Assembly: GCA_943371965.1 (NCBI GenBank)
Contig: CALRWV020000008.1
Location: 56,349-120,348, forward strand
Reading direction: 5' to 3'
From: CALRWV02 sp943371965
GTDB lineage: Bacteria > Bacteroidota > JABWAT01
Length of the DNA stretch: 64,000 bases
This document shows positions 42,882 through 51,185 of the stretch, one piece after another. The position numbers were made by a program, and so were the translations under genes. Position 1 is the stretch's first letter. Every line of letters begins with the position of its first letter. The notes under the pieces were generated by a model that was not told the DNA's origin, made no database searches, and saw only the letters and a program-made list of their open reading frames with translations.

Positions 42882-44918
42882 TTAACTCTTTTGGTTCTTT
42901 ACCATTGATTTCTCCACAAATTCGGCAATATCTAACACTTTGGTCTCTCCATTGCCAACTTCTTTTACACCATCATTCATCATTGTCATGCAGAATGGAC
43001 ATGCAGTTGCAACTGTTGATGCTCCGGTTCCGACAGCTTCTTCCGCACGTTCAACGTTAATCCGTTTTCCGATTTTTTCTTCCATGAACATTCTGGCACC
43101 ACCGGCACCGCAGCACAAACCACGGTCTTTTGAGCGCTTCATTTCAACTGTTTCCAGGCCGTTGATGTAATTCAGAATTTCACGCGGAGCATCATAAACA
43201 CCGTTTGCACGTCCCAAATAGCATGAGTCGTGGTAAGTAACTTTTTCTGTTTCATCTGCCGCATTCAGTTTTATTTTTCCTTCCGCAATCAGGCTGTTGA
43301 TATATTCTGTGTGATGGATAACATCATAATGTCCGCCATAATCGGAATACTCATTTTTCAGCGTGTTGAAACAGTGGGGACAGGAAGCAACCACTTTGTT
43401 GAATTTATACTGACCCAAATTGGTTACGTTTTCGATTGCGAGGGTTTCTGCTATCAGTTCATTTCCAGCACGTCTTGCAGGATCACCGGTACATTTTTCC
43501 ATCTTTCCCATAATTGCGTAATCTACTTTGGCTTCATTTAAAATGGTTGCCAATGCTCTTGTCACTTTTTTGTAACGGTCATCAAAAGCTCCTGCACAAC
43601 CAACCCAGAACAGAACATTAACTTCCTTTTTCTGCTGAATTCTTGGAACATCCAATCCTTCTGCCCAATTTTCACGGTCCTGTGGATTGAACGCCCACGG
43701 AATTCCCTTGTTCTCAAGATTGTCAAACATCTTTTTCAGTTCCGGTGAAACTTTCGATTCATTCATCACCAAATGACGGCGCATGTCAATAATTTCTGGA
43801 ACATGTTCAATCATTACCGGACATTCCTGCATACAGGCCTGACAAGTTGTGCATGACCACAATTCCTCTTCAGAAATATAATCACCGATCAGCATTTTCT
43901 GAAGGATACCTTTTCCTTCTTCCGATTCTGCTGAAATCTGTCCGGTTTCTACGGAAAGCCGTTCCTGCAAACGGTGACGGGTATCAACAATAATCTTGCG
44001 GGGTGAAAGTGGTTTACCTGTTAGGTTTGCCGGACAAACATCGGTACAGCGACCGCATTCGGTACAGGAATAACTGTCAAATAACTGCTTCCAGGTCAGA
44101 TCATTCACATCTTTCGCTCCAAAGGAAGGCATTTCCATGTCTGGATTTTCTTCCATTTTTGCCATTGTTTCCATGATTGCCAAAGAATGAAGTCTTCCGG
44201 AAGGTTCAAGACGTGAAAAATAAACGTTGAAGGTTGATGTCAGAACATGAAGGTGTTTTGAGAATGGAAGGAAATTCAAAAAGGTGAAAACGATGATCAT
44301 GTGTGACCACCAGTTGATGAGTTTTCCATTCTCACTTTGTCCTGTAAAATCAGAAATCATGATTGAAATCGGACGGATTTCCCATGAACGGAATTCGTTT
44401 GCTGAATATCCGTACATCAGAAAATAAGTGGTAACAACTCCGCCAATCATCAGCAGAATAAAGGTTGCATCAATCTGTGACCCGATTTTCATTTCCTTTG
44501 TCCACAATCTGTGTGGACGTACAATCCATCTGCGGATAATCAATGCAATAACAGCCAGAAAAATAAGGGCCGCAAAAACATCCTGTGAAAGGGTAATCAG
44601 AGAATAAACAGGACCCAAAAAATTAAATGAAAAATCGAAAACGCCGTTCAAAAGTCCTTTAAATATTTCTTCGACCAACCCAACTCCCAAAACCAAAAAT
44701 CCCCAAAAAACAATGACATGAAGAACTCCGGCAACTGGATCACGCATAATTTTTGATTGTCCCAAAGCAATCTTCAGCATGTTGATTATCCGTTTTCCTA
44801 CTTCCTTAAACCGATCATCCGGTTTACCAATATTCAAACCTTTAATCAGACGTTTTGCGCTGAATGCGAAAAAAGTCAATGCAGCTGCCAACCATAAAAC
44901 GAAAAACAGGTTTTGCAT
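42882..44918 (-). CDS. Membrane-bound heterodisulfide-reductase-like Fe-S oxidoreductase (ETF:menaquinone oxidoreductase type)
   Basis: 678 residues. The N-terminal 250 residues form about five membrane helices resembling the nitrate-reductase gamma/DsrM cytochrome b domain (HVIVFWGFLVLGVGLVEE, WWSHMIIVFTFLNFLPFSKH, with histidines for haem b). Two [4Fe-4S] motifs follow: CTECGRCTDVCP from Cys285 and CTTCQACMQECP from Cys356. Two CCG domains end the protein (WVGCAGAFDDRYKK...PHCFNTLKNEY and DSCYLGRANG...RGLCCGAGGARMFMEE). Such fusions pass electrons from acyl-CoA dehydrogenases via electron-transfer flavoprotein to menaquinone. No etf genes are in view, so the partner is inferred. It has its own terminator and is flanked by unrelated genes. 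Confidence 0.85.
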   Translation of the reverse strand: MQNLFFVLWLAAALTFFAFSAKRLIKGLNIGKPDDRFKEVGKRIINMLKIALGQSKIMRDPVAGVLHVIVFWGFLVLGVGLVEEIFKGLLNGVFDFSFNFLGPVYSLITLSQDVFAALIFLAVIALIIRRWIVRPHRLWTKEMKIGSQIDATFILLMIGGVVTTYFLMYGYSANEFRSWEIRPISIMISDFTGQSENGKLINWWSHMIIVFTFLNFLPFSKHLHVLTSTFNVYFSRLEPSGRLHSLAIMETMAKMEENPDMEMPSFGAKDVNDLTWKQLFDSYSCTECGRCTDVCPANLTGKPLSPRKIIVDTRHRLQERLSVETGQISAESEEGKGILQKMLIGDYISEEELWSCTTCQACMQECPVMIEHVPEIIDMRRHLVMNESKVSPELKKMFDNLENKGIPWAFNPQDRENWAEGLDVPRIQQKKEVNVLFWVGCAGAFDDRYKKVTRALATILNEAKVDYAIMGKMEKCTGDPARRAGNELIAETLAIENVTNLGQYKFNKVVASCPHCFNTLKNEYSDYGGHYDVIHHTEYINSLIAEGKIKLNAADETEKVTYHDSCYLGRANGVYDAPREILNYINGLETVEMKRSKDRGLCCGAGGARMFMEEKIGKRINVERAEEAVGTGASTVATACPFCMTMMNDGVKEVGNGETKVLDIAEFVEKSMVKNQKS

Positions 44919-45084
44919 AAGTTGCTCCGAAATTTTAGATAATGGAAAAATGGAAAATGTATTTAGATTGCGATTGGTTCAAAATTAAGAGATTAAGGAA
45001 AGACAAACAAAATATTTTGAATAGAATCGGATTAGCAGTTTAATTAAAAGTCAGCAGAAGATTTTGTTGTGGGAAAGTCTAGTC

Positions 45085-45987
45085 TCAAACGTTGAGATAG
45101 CCCGAAAGAAAAATACGGCCGGTACCACCAATTTCCAGGGCTACAACCTGATTTTTGTATACTTTAATTGATACCTTAACTTCACCGTCGCGATCAATGG
45201 AAAAGCCCTGTTCGCCGATCATTTCATAACTTTCCTTTGAAATGGAAGGCAAAACATGGTTCAGCCAATAAACTGCCAGTTGTGCATTTGCAGTACCAGT
45301 AACAGGATCTTCATTGATTCCAAAAACCGGTGAAAAAAATCTGGAATGAAAACTTGATGTGGTTCTGATTGTTTCTCTTGAGAACGTACAGATTCCGTTC
45401 AGATTTTCCTCTTTCATAATTTCTTTCAGCCCATCAAAATTGGGTTCCAGTTTTCTGAGAGTCAGCAAACCAAGAACTGGAACAAAAAGATATTTCGAAT
45501 CTGACTGATAAATGGGAAGTCTTGAATCAAGATCGTTGTCGTGCATTCCAAGAAACCGGAAAATATCCTGCTGATCACCGCCAAATTGTGAGAATTTCGG
45601 TACAGGAACAGTAAACCAGATTTCGTAATCCTCACTGTTTAAACGGGAAACAGAAACAGGAAGAACTCCGCCGTTATACTCTATAACAAACTTGGTAAAA
45701 AATCCTTCAACAAGATTGAATATTTTTTCTTTCAGTAAAACATAAATGGAAGCAATGGTTGAATGTCCCCAAAGTGGAAGTTCCATTGTTGGCGAAAACC
45801 ATCTGATTTTGATATTTGCAAATTTATTGACAGGAGGAAAAATAAATGCTGTTTCGGAAAGATTCAGGTCACGCGCAATCATCTGCATTTCATAGTCTGA
45901 CAGTGATTCCGAATTCAAAACAACTCCTGCTGGATTTCCCTTCAGAACATTGGTTGTAAAAGCATTGACCTGGTAATATTTTCTCAT
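45085..45987 (-). CDS. PhzF-family isomerase/epimerase
   Basis: About 300 residues, two-domain diaminopimelate-epimerase fold. The opening YYQVNAFTTNVLKGNPAGVVL is the PhzF signature, with the catalytic glutamate in NLSETAFI near residue 47 and EDPVTGTANAQLAVYW near residue 215. PhzF relatives isomerise small metabolites; the phenazine gene set is absent here, so the substrate is unknown. A slightly longer start (ATG at 45996) is possible. It stands alone, in a minus-strand run between the Fe-S oxidoreductase and the beta-rich protein. Confidence 0.88.
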   Translation of the reverse strand: MRKYYQVNAFTTNVLKGNPAGVVLNSESLSDYEMQMIARDLNLSETAFIFPPVNKFANIKIRWFSPTMELPLWGHSTIASIYVLLKEKIFNLVEGFFTKFVIEYNGGVLPVSVSRLNSEDYEIWFTVPVPKFSQFGGDQQDIFRFLGMHDNDLDSRLPIYQSDSKYLFVPVLGLLTLRKLEPNFDGLKEIMKEENLNGICTFSRETIRTTSSFHSRFFSPVFGINEDPVTGTANAQLAVYWLNHVLPSISKESYEMIGEQGFSIDRDGEVKVSIKVYKNQVVALEIGGTGRIFLSGYLNV

Positions 45988-46115
45988 TTTGAACAATCAA
46001 AGGAATTAAGCAGCGATTAAGTCAGTCTTCAAAATACCCGAAAACGACTGAAGTTATAAATTTTATTAAATTTAGGCATGAAATATTAAATTGGAAAGTA
46101 TTCATGCTAAAATAA

Positions 46116-46964
46116 TTAAGATTCGAGCGAATGTACCTGTAAAATGGTGCGGTTTTTAACAGAAATCAGACGGTTTGATTTCAAAAAGAATAAATCACCG
46201 GCCTGTCCTGTCAAGTCATCTGCCAATAATTCGTTTAGTTTAACTTTTGCTGTTCTGCTTTCAACAATCAGCATTGTATAACACAAATTTCCCTTCAAAC
46301 CGGAATGATGAACTCCAAAAATTATATTTTCTCCACGATCGATATAATCAATTCCGATGGTTTCATCAATTTTGGCACTATGCTTGTCAAGTAAAGTTTT
46401 GATATCTGCAAATTGCGGATTCAACACATCCATCCGCTCAGCAAATTGAACATCCTGATAGCCTTCAAGGGCAGGATATTCTGACCGTTTTGTTTCGGAT
46501 TCAGAATTATCATCACCAAATTCACTTACTGTTTCACCTGTAACAGGTTCGAGTGAAAAATATTTCCGTCCCGCAGCATCATCCTTATAAACATACAAAA
46601 TTCCTTCTGCATAAGAAAAAAAAGAAAAATTCTGGTCGTACCACAATAAATCACCGGTTTTCCCGTTTACACAGTAAATTCCCTGATGCTCCGGCAGGTT
46701 TGGATCAAAATACCCATGAAGAAAAACGAAATTGTCATGAACAGCCTCCAAACCTACAAACCATGGCTCTTCAAGCGAAAAATTTCTCCAGATTATTTTT
46801 CCATCAGAAAGATTGACAGCTGAAAAATTTACAGTCTTCGTTTCCTTTATCCGGTTTTCAATGACTGCATAATCATCATTTGAAAACAACATCCTCCAGA
46901 TATATCCTGAAGATTGATAGGTCCAAAAAGGTTCTAGTGATTTACTTTTAAAAAACGAAAACAT
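46116..46964 (-). CDS. Cytoplasmic beta-propeller-like protein (possibly DUF4905)
   Basis: 282 residues with no signal peptide or membrane helix. It starts MFSFFKSKSLEPFWTYQSSGYIWRMLF and contains repeated WRN/LLWYDQ-type strands and NLSDGKIIWRN, VNGKTGDLLWYD blades resembling PQQ-like propellers. I think it matches DUF4905 of Bacteroidota, but cannot test this. A TACTTTTGC promoter box is 21 bases upstream of the ATG, so it is a single-gene unit. Function is unknown. Confidence 0.65.
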   Translation of the reverse strand: MFSFFKSKSLEPFWTYQSSGYIWRMLFSNDDYAVIENRIKETKTVNFSAVNLSDGKIIWRNFSLEEPWFVGLEAVHDNFVFLHGYFDPNLPEHQGIYCVNGKTGDLLWYDQNFSFFSYAEGILYVYKDDAAGRKYFSLEPVTGETVSEFGDDNSESETKRSEYPALEGYQDVQFAERMDVLNPQFADIKTLLDKHSAKIDETIGIDYIDRGENIIFGVHHSGLKGNLCYTMLIVESRTAKVKLNELLADDLTGQAGDLFFLKSNRLISVKNRTILQVHSLES

Positions 46965-46984
46965 GAATTTTCCTTTCAGAACTG

Positions 46985-46992
46985 CAAAAGTA
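46985..46992 (-). promoter_or_regulatory. Putative -7 box (TACTTTTG) for the beta-propeller-like gene
   Basis: TACTTTTGC on the minus strand is an exact TAnnTTTGC match 21 bases before the start codon. The same octamer precedes fbp and mdh. Confidence 0.5.
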
Positions 46993-47044
46993 GTTTTCAG
47001 CTATATAAGTTCCAATCTGGTTGAAAAATGATATAACATATAAC

Positions 47045-47094
47045 AAAAAAAGGGTCTGACATACAAAGACCGAAATCTTTACATGCAGACCCTT
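47045..47094 (-). terminator. Long Rho-independent terminator after the RRM gene
   Basis: AAGGGTCTG (47050-47058) pairs with CAGACCCTT (47086-47094); the interior also pairs (CATGTAAAGA with TCTTTGTATG, including G-T pairs). A run of seven T follows on the minus strand. The hairpin begins 49 bases past the stop codon. Confidence 0.88.
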
Positions 47095-47142
47095 CAATAT
47101 TTTCGTTGCTAAAGAACGGTTAAGCTCTCAAGTACGATGTGA

Positions 47143-47526
47143 TTACCAACGTTTTCCGCCGCCACCGCCACCGTATCCGCTTCCGCCGCTTTTATTTCCG
47201 CCGCCGTATCCACCGCCGCTACCGCCACGGCTTCCACCGAAACCACCACCTGAACCACCACGACTTCCGCCGCCGGTTCTTTCTTCTTTAGGTCTAGCTT
47301 CATTTACGGTAATGTTTCTACCGTTGAATTCTTTTCCGTTAAATTGGTTGATTGCTGCTTCACCTTCAGTTTTGCTTGACATTTCAACAAATCCGAAACC
47401 TTTTGAACGACCGGTTTCACGATCGGTAACGATTGATGCTGATACTACTGTACCAGCTGCTGCGAACATTTCTTGTAAATCTTCGTTTGAAGATTGGAAT
47501 GATAAATTTCCAACATATAACTTCAT
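47143..47526 (-). CDS. Glycine-rich RNA-binding protein with one RRM domain
   Basis: 127 residues. Residues 1-80 form an RNA recognition motif: RNP2 LYVGNLSF at residue 3 and RNP1 KGFGFVEM near residue 43. The remainder is a Gly/Ser/Arg tail (GGSRGGSGGGFGG-type repeats) ending GGGGKRW. Such cold-inducible RNA chaperones are common in Cyanobacteria and Bacteroidota, where they may replace CspA-like functions. It has its own strong terminator. Its unusual 5' region (47560-47760) appears highly structured, as for RNA-binding proteins that are controlled through their leader. Confidence 0.93.
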   Translation of the reverse strand: MKLYVGNLSFQSSNEDLQEMFAAAGTVVSASIVTDRETGRSKGFGFVEMSSKTEGEAAINQFNGKEFNGRNITVNEARPKEERTGGGSRGGSGGGFGGSRGGSGGGYGGGNKSGGSGYGGGGGGKRW

Positions 47527-47559
47527 GTTTATGATCCTGTTTTTTTGAGTGTTTTTTTA

Positions 47560-47765
47560 TGAGGAAGTCGGACTGTTGGTTTTCCGGCGGAACGGTAGCG
47601 AGGTTAGGGTTTGGTCAACCTTCGGAACGGCTTCATCAATATTTAAAGTAACAGCCTCTCCCGAACTATCCTAAACCATGCCTACACTAACAACTGAAAG
47701 TGGCACATCACCGTTGATGTGCGAGAGTAGCAACTGACTCAGTAAAGGTAGACTATACTTTTTGC
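47560..47765. other. Structured intergenic segment, candidate leader or small RNA
   Basis: The 426-base gap between the divergent RRM and ldcA genes is more GC-rich than other gaps here. It has a perfect 8-bp hairpin with a 4-base loop (GCACATCA-CCGT-TGATGTGC, 47702-47721), a direct repeat of CGGAACGG, and possible long-range pairing of its ends (AGTC...GTTG near 47574-47590 with CAAC-T-GACT near 47732-47740). The string GCGAGAGTAG after the hairpin resembles the 3' loop-E strand of 5S rRNA. Strand and boundaries are not determined; no protein-coding signal is seen. Confidence 0.35.
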
Positions 47766-47860
47766 GATAGCAAGTAAATGCGGAAAATAGTTTACATGTT
47801 GATTTTTAATATTCAGAAGATAAATGAGCCTCCTGTACTAAATTGAAGATTTTTTTCTGT

Positions 47861-47868
47861 TATTTTTG
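47861..47868 (+). promoter_or_regulatory. Putative -7 box (TATTTTTG) for the ldcA-purN-purH run
   Basis: TATTTTTG matches TAnnTTTG; TTG at 47843-47845 is a poor -33 candidate (15 bases apart). The leader would be about 80 bases. Confidence 0.3.
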
Positions 47869-47941
47869 TCTTCTTTGAATTGATTTGATCCGCCATGAAA
47901 ACATATCTTTGCTATTCCTTCCATCAGTAACATTTTGACTT

Positions 47942-47946
47942 CAGGA
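47942..47946 (+). promoter_or_regulatory. Shine-Dalgarno site that decides the ldcA start
   Basis: AGGAG lies 6 bases before GTG at 47953. This argues for the GTG rather than the TTG at 47935 seven codons... six codons upstream, which has no such site. Confidence 0.65.
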
Positions 47947-47952
47947 GCATTC

Positions 47953-48894
47953 GTGATTCAACCTTCAGCTTTATCCAAAAAGCTGTCAAAAAATGCCAAA
48001 ATTGGCGTTTTTTCCCCTTCCGGTTTTATTCAGGATGACTCATTTCTTCCCAACGCCATAAGCAATTTCTCTTCACTTGGTTTTGAAACTGTTGTATCAA
48101 AAAACGCACTGACTAAATGGAAATATTTTTCAGGAACTGATAAAGACAGGTTATCCGATTTTCATGATCTTCTCAAAATTCCTGAAATTGAACTTATCAT
48201 GGCTTCCCGTGGCGGTTATGGATGGACAAGACTCCTTAAAAAGTTGGATTACCGGTTAATTCAAAAATCCGGAAAAATTCTGGTAGGATTTTCGGATTTC
48301 ACATTGTTAAACCTTTCTGTACTAGCCAAAAACAATCAAATCACATTTCATGGCCCAATGGCAACTGCCGATTTCAGACATGAAAAAATCAGCGGATTCA
48401 CATTGAATCATTTCCTTAAACTGCTTCAATCGGATTCACATACAGTTTCGGATATAGAATGCAGTCATCCCTACAAAAACCAAACGTTTGAAGGAAATAT
48501 CTGGGGTGGTTGTCTTTCGCTTCTTGTTCATTTGATTGGAACACCCTTCTTCCCAAAAGTTGATGGGGGAATTTTATTCATCGAAGATGTGAATGAACAA
48601 CCCTATCACATCGAAAGAATGCTTTTTCAGCTTTATCATGCCGGAATTCTTGAAAATCAGTCTGCAATTTTATTCGGACAGTTCAATGATTGTGTTCCAA
48701 CTGAAAAATCAGCTTCCGGATATTTGATGGATGATGTTTTGGAATCGCTCAGAAATCTGATTGACATCCCTGTTTTAAACAATTTTCCATTTGGTCATGT
48801 AAAAGATAAAATCACCATTCCCTATGGTGCAAAAACTAAACTTTCACTTCAATCCGGTTCGTATTCCGTTAAATTTTCGGAGTATCATTCATGA
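47953..48894 (+). CDS. ldcA: LD-carboxypeptidase (muramoyltetrapeptide carboxypeptidase, S66)
   Basis: Removes the terminal D-Ala from murein tetrapeptides during peptidoglycan recycling. About 313 residues from the GTG at 47953. The S66 signs are an N-terminal KIGVFSPSGF, the nucleophile Ser114 in VGFSDFTLL preceded by ASRGGYGWTRLL, and later FIEDVNEQPYHIER (catalytic Glu) and NFPFGHVKDK (catalytic His). No signal peptide, so cytoplasmic. Its stop overlaps the purN start by 4 bases (ATGA). It leads a plus-strand run that continues into purine synthesis and rod-shape genes. Confidence 0.9.
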   Translation: MIQPSALSKKLSKNAKIGVFSPSGFIQDDSFLPNAISNFSSLGFETVVSKNALTKWKYFSGTDKDRLSDFHDLLKIPEIELIMASRGGYGWTRLLKKLDYRLIQKSGKILVGFSDFTLLNLSVLAKNNQITFHGPMATADFRHEKISGFTLNHFLKLLQSDSHTVSDIECSHPYKNQTFEGNIWGGCLSLLVHLIGTPFFPKVDGGILFIEDVNEQPYHIERMLFQLYHAGILENQSAILFGQFNDCVPTEKSASGYLMDDVLESLRNLIDIPVLNNFPFGHVKDKITIPYGAKTKLSLQSGSYSVKFSEYHS

Positions 48895-49529
48895 ATTTAT
48901 GGGAATTGAATGAAGTGAATGTTGCATATTTTGTCTCTGGTGGTGGAACCAATTTCCAAAATCTAGAAAATTATTTCAGGAAAAACGTTCAAAAAGTAAA
49001 AGGAAAATTGGTTATTGGAAGCAGGTCTGAAATTGGGGCCAAAGAAAAAGCTTCAGAGTTTGGAATTCCATTTGTCGCATTGAAGGAAAATGATTTTATT
49101 TCATTTTCTGGTTATGAAACAGCAATAAAATCAGAACTTGAAAACAATAAAATAGATCTGATTTGTCTCGCAGGTTATTTAAAAATTGTTCCAAAATCCA
49201 TTATATCAGCTTATTCAGGCAGGATTATCAATATTCATCCTGCATTGCTTCCTTCTTTCGGCGGAAAAGGAATGTATGGAATTCATGTTCATGAAGCTGT
49301 TTTGGAACATGGTAGTAAAATTACCGGAGCAACAACCCATTTCGTTACTGAAAATTATGATGAAGGTCAGATCATTTTGCAGGAATCTGTGAAAGTTGAA
49401 CAAAACGATACTCCTGAGATTTTGCAGCAACGCGTTTTGCAAACCGAATATCAGATTTATTCAAAATCGATTGAAACATTGGTAACCAAACCCTGGAAAA
49501 TTGAGGGTCGGATTTTTAGAGTTTTATAA
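48891..49529 (+). CDS. purN: Phosphoribosylglycinamide formyltransferase
   Basis: Third step of de novo purine synthesis, formylating GAR with 10-formyl-THF. 212 residues with NVAYFVSGGGTNFQNL at the N-terminus, catalytic region LAGYLKIVP...GRIINIHPALLPSFGGKGMYG (Asn-His) and GATTHFVTENYDEGQII (Asp). It overlaps ldcA by 4 bases and is followed after 13 bases by purH, which continues the pathway. Identification is firm. Confidence 0.95.
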   Translation: MNLWELNEVNVAYFVSGGGTNFQNLENYFRKNVQKVKGKLVIGSRSEIGAKEKASEFGIPFVALKENDFISFSGYETAIKSELENNKIDLICLAGYLKIVPKSIISAYSGRIINIHPALLPSFGGKGMYGIHVHEAVLEHGSKITGATTHFVTENYDEGQIILQESVKVEQNDTPEILQQRVLQTEYQIYSKSIETLVTKPWKIEGRIFRVL

Positions 49530-49532
49530 TTT

Positions 49533-49537
49533 AAGGA
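49533..49537 (+). promoter_or_regulatory. Shine-Dalgarno site that decides the purH start
   Basis: AAGGA is 5 bases before the ATG at 49543, which begins MKKIERALISVSDK as expected for PurH. The ATG at 49537 overlaps it, and an upstream frame start at 49501 lies inside purN. Confidence 0.55.
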
Positions 49538-49542
49538 TGGTG

Positions 49543-51081
49543 ATGAAAAAAATTGAACGTGCGTTGATTTCTGTATCCGATAAAACCGGAATTATTGAAT
49601 TTGCAAAAGAGCTGGTGAAAAGAAATGTTGAAATTCTTTCAACTGGTGGTACACATAAACTTCTTTCGGATAATCAGATTCCTGTCAGAAAAGTTGAAGA
49701 TTATACAGGCTTTCCTGAAATGATGGATGGGCGAGTAAAAACCCTTCACCCCAAAATTCATGGTGGAATTCTTGCTCGGAAAAATCAGCACGAAGATTTG
49801 GAGTCCATGAAGGCTCATGGAATTTCATCAATTGATTTGGTTGTGGTCAATTTATATCCGTTTGAAGCAACAATTTCGAAACCAAATGTTACTCTGGAAA
49901 CTGCGATAGAAAATATTGATATCGGCGGTCCATCCATGCTGAGAGCTGCAGCAAAAAATTATCTATTTACAGCTCCGGTTGCTGATGCATCAGATTATTC
50001 GAAAATCATAGAACTGATGGATCAGAATAATGGTGACCTTCCTGAACCTTTCCGTTTTGAACTGATGGTGAAAGTATTTGCCCACACTGCAAATTATGAT
50101 GTCATGATCGCCAACTATTTCCGTCCGAAAACAGGCGCTTCAGGATTTCCACCTTTCATACAGATTTCATCACCTATTAAAGAATCTCTTCGCTACGGTG
50201 AAAACGCACATCAAAGTGCCGCATATTATGGTCATTTTGATCAGTTTTTCGAGAAACTGCACGGAAAAGAGCTTTCTTACAACAATTTAATAGACATTCA
50301 AGGTGCGGTTGAATTGATTGAAGAATTCGAAAATCCAACTGCAGCAATCATCAAACATACAAACCCGTGTGGAGTTGCTTCTGCTGAAAACCTGTTAGAT
50401 GCTTATCATATCGCTTTTGAAACCGATAAACAAGCTCCTTTTGGTGGAATCATGACATTCAATAAACCACTTGATATGAAAACTGCCGAAGTAGTTTCAG
50501 AAATATTTTCAGAGATTATTATTGCCCCTGATTTTTCAAATGAAGTGCTTGAATATTTGAGAAAGAAAAAAGATAGACGTATTATTAAACAATTGAAAAG
50601 GGTTACAGGCACTTATCCATTTCAAATCAAGTCAATCGCAGGTGGTTATCTTGTTCAAACACCTGATCATCAGGCAATCAATCAGAGTGAATTTAAAGTC
50701 GTAACCAAACGTCAGCCAACCGAACAGGAACTGAAAAATCTATTGTTTGCCTGGAAGGTTGTGAAGCACGTCAAATCCAACGCTATTGTATTTGCCGGAA
50801 ATGAGCGAACTTTGGGGGTTGGCGCAGGACAGATGAGCCGTGTTGATTCTTCAAAACTTGCAGTTTGGAAAGCAAAAGAGTCCGGACTTTCACTCGAAGG
50901 TTCTACTTTGGGTTCTGATGCTTTTTTCCCTTTTGCTGATGGTGTCATTGAAGCTGCAAAAGCCGGTGCAAAAGCAATCATCCAACCGGGCGGAAGTGTC
51001 CGTGACCAGGAAGTAATTGATGCAGCAAACGATCATGGAATTGCAATGATTTTCACAGGTGTGAGACATTTCAAACACTAA
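49543..51081 (+). CDS. purH: Bifunctional AICAR transformylase / IMP cyclohydrolase
   Basis: Catalyses the last two steps of IMP synthesis. About 512 residues: an N-terminal MGS-like cyclohydrolase domain (ALISVSDKTGIIEFAKEL, STGGTHKLL, GRVKTLHPKIHGGIL) and a C-terminal transformylase domain (LRYGENAHQSAAYYG, IIKHTNPCGVASA with the Lys-His pair, GAGQMSRVDS). It ends IAMIFTGVRHFKH, the normal C-terminus. Co-directional with purN. Identification is firm. Confidence 0.96.
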   Translation: MKKIERALISVSDKTGIIEFAKELVKRNVEILSTGGTHKLLSDNQIPVRKVEDYTGFPEMMDGRVKTLHPKIHGGILARKNQHEDLESMKAHGISSIDLVVVNLYPFEATISKPNVTLETAIENIDIGGPSMLRAAAKNYLFTAPVADASDYSKIIELMDQNNGDLPEPFRFELMVKVFAHTANYDVMIANYFRPKTGASGFPPFIQISSPIKESLRYGENAHQSAAYYGHFDQFFEKLHGKELSYNNLIDIQGAVELIEEFENPTAAIIKHTNPCGVASAENLLDAYHIAFETDKQAPFGGIMTFNKPLDMKTAEVVSEIFSEIIIAPDFSNEVLEYLRKKKDRRIIKQLKRVTGTYPFQIKSIAGGYLVQTPDHQAINQSEFKVVTKRQPTEQELKNLLFAWKVVKHVKSNAIVFAGNERTLGVGAGQMSRVDSSKLAVWKAKESGLSLEGSTLGSDAFFPFADGVIEAAKAGAKAIIQPGGSVRDQEVIDAANDHGIAMIFTGVRHFKH

Positions 51082-51185
51082 CATATTTACTTGTCAGGAA
51101 ATTAATTTTCGGGACAATTTTTCACAGAAGTTAATCTTCTGCAAAACGGTTATCTAACAATTTAGTCACAAAGGAAAATTCTCAA

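Noticed and set aside
47109..47303. 64-residue frame rich in Val/Ala opposite in phase to the RRM gene
   Set aside because: It is the shifted reading of the glycine-rich tail of the RRM protein; repetitive codons create it.
47895..47930. Eleven-codon reading frame (MKTYLCYSFHQ) before ldcA, possible leader peptide
   Set aside because: No ribosome-binding site, no attenuator hairpin, and no amino-acid bias linked to the downstream genes.
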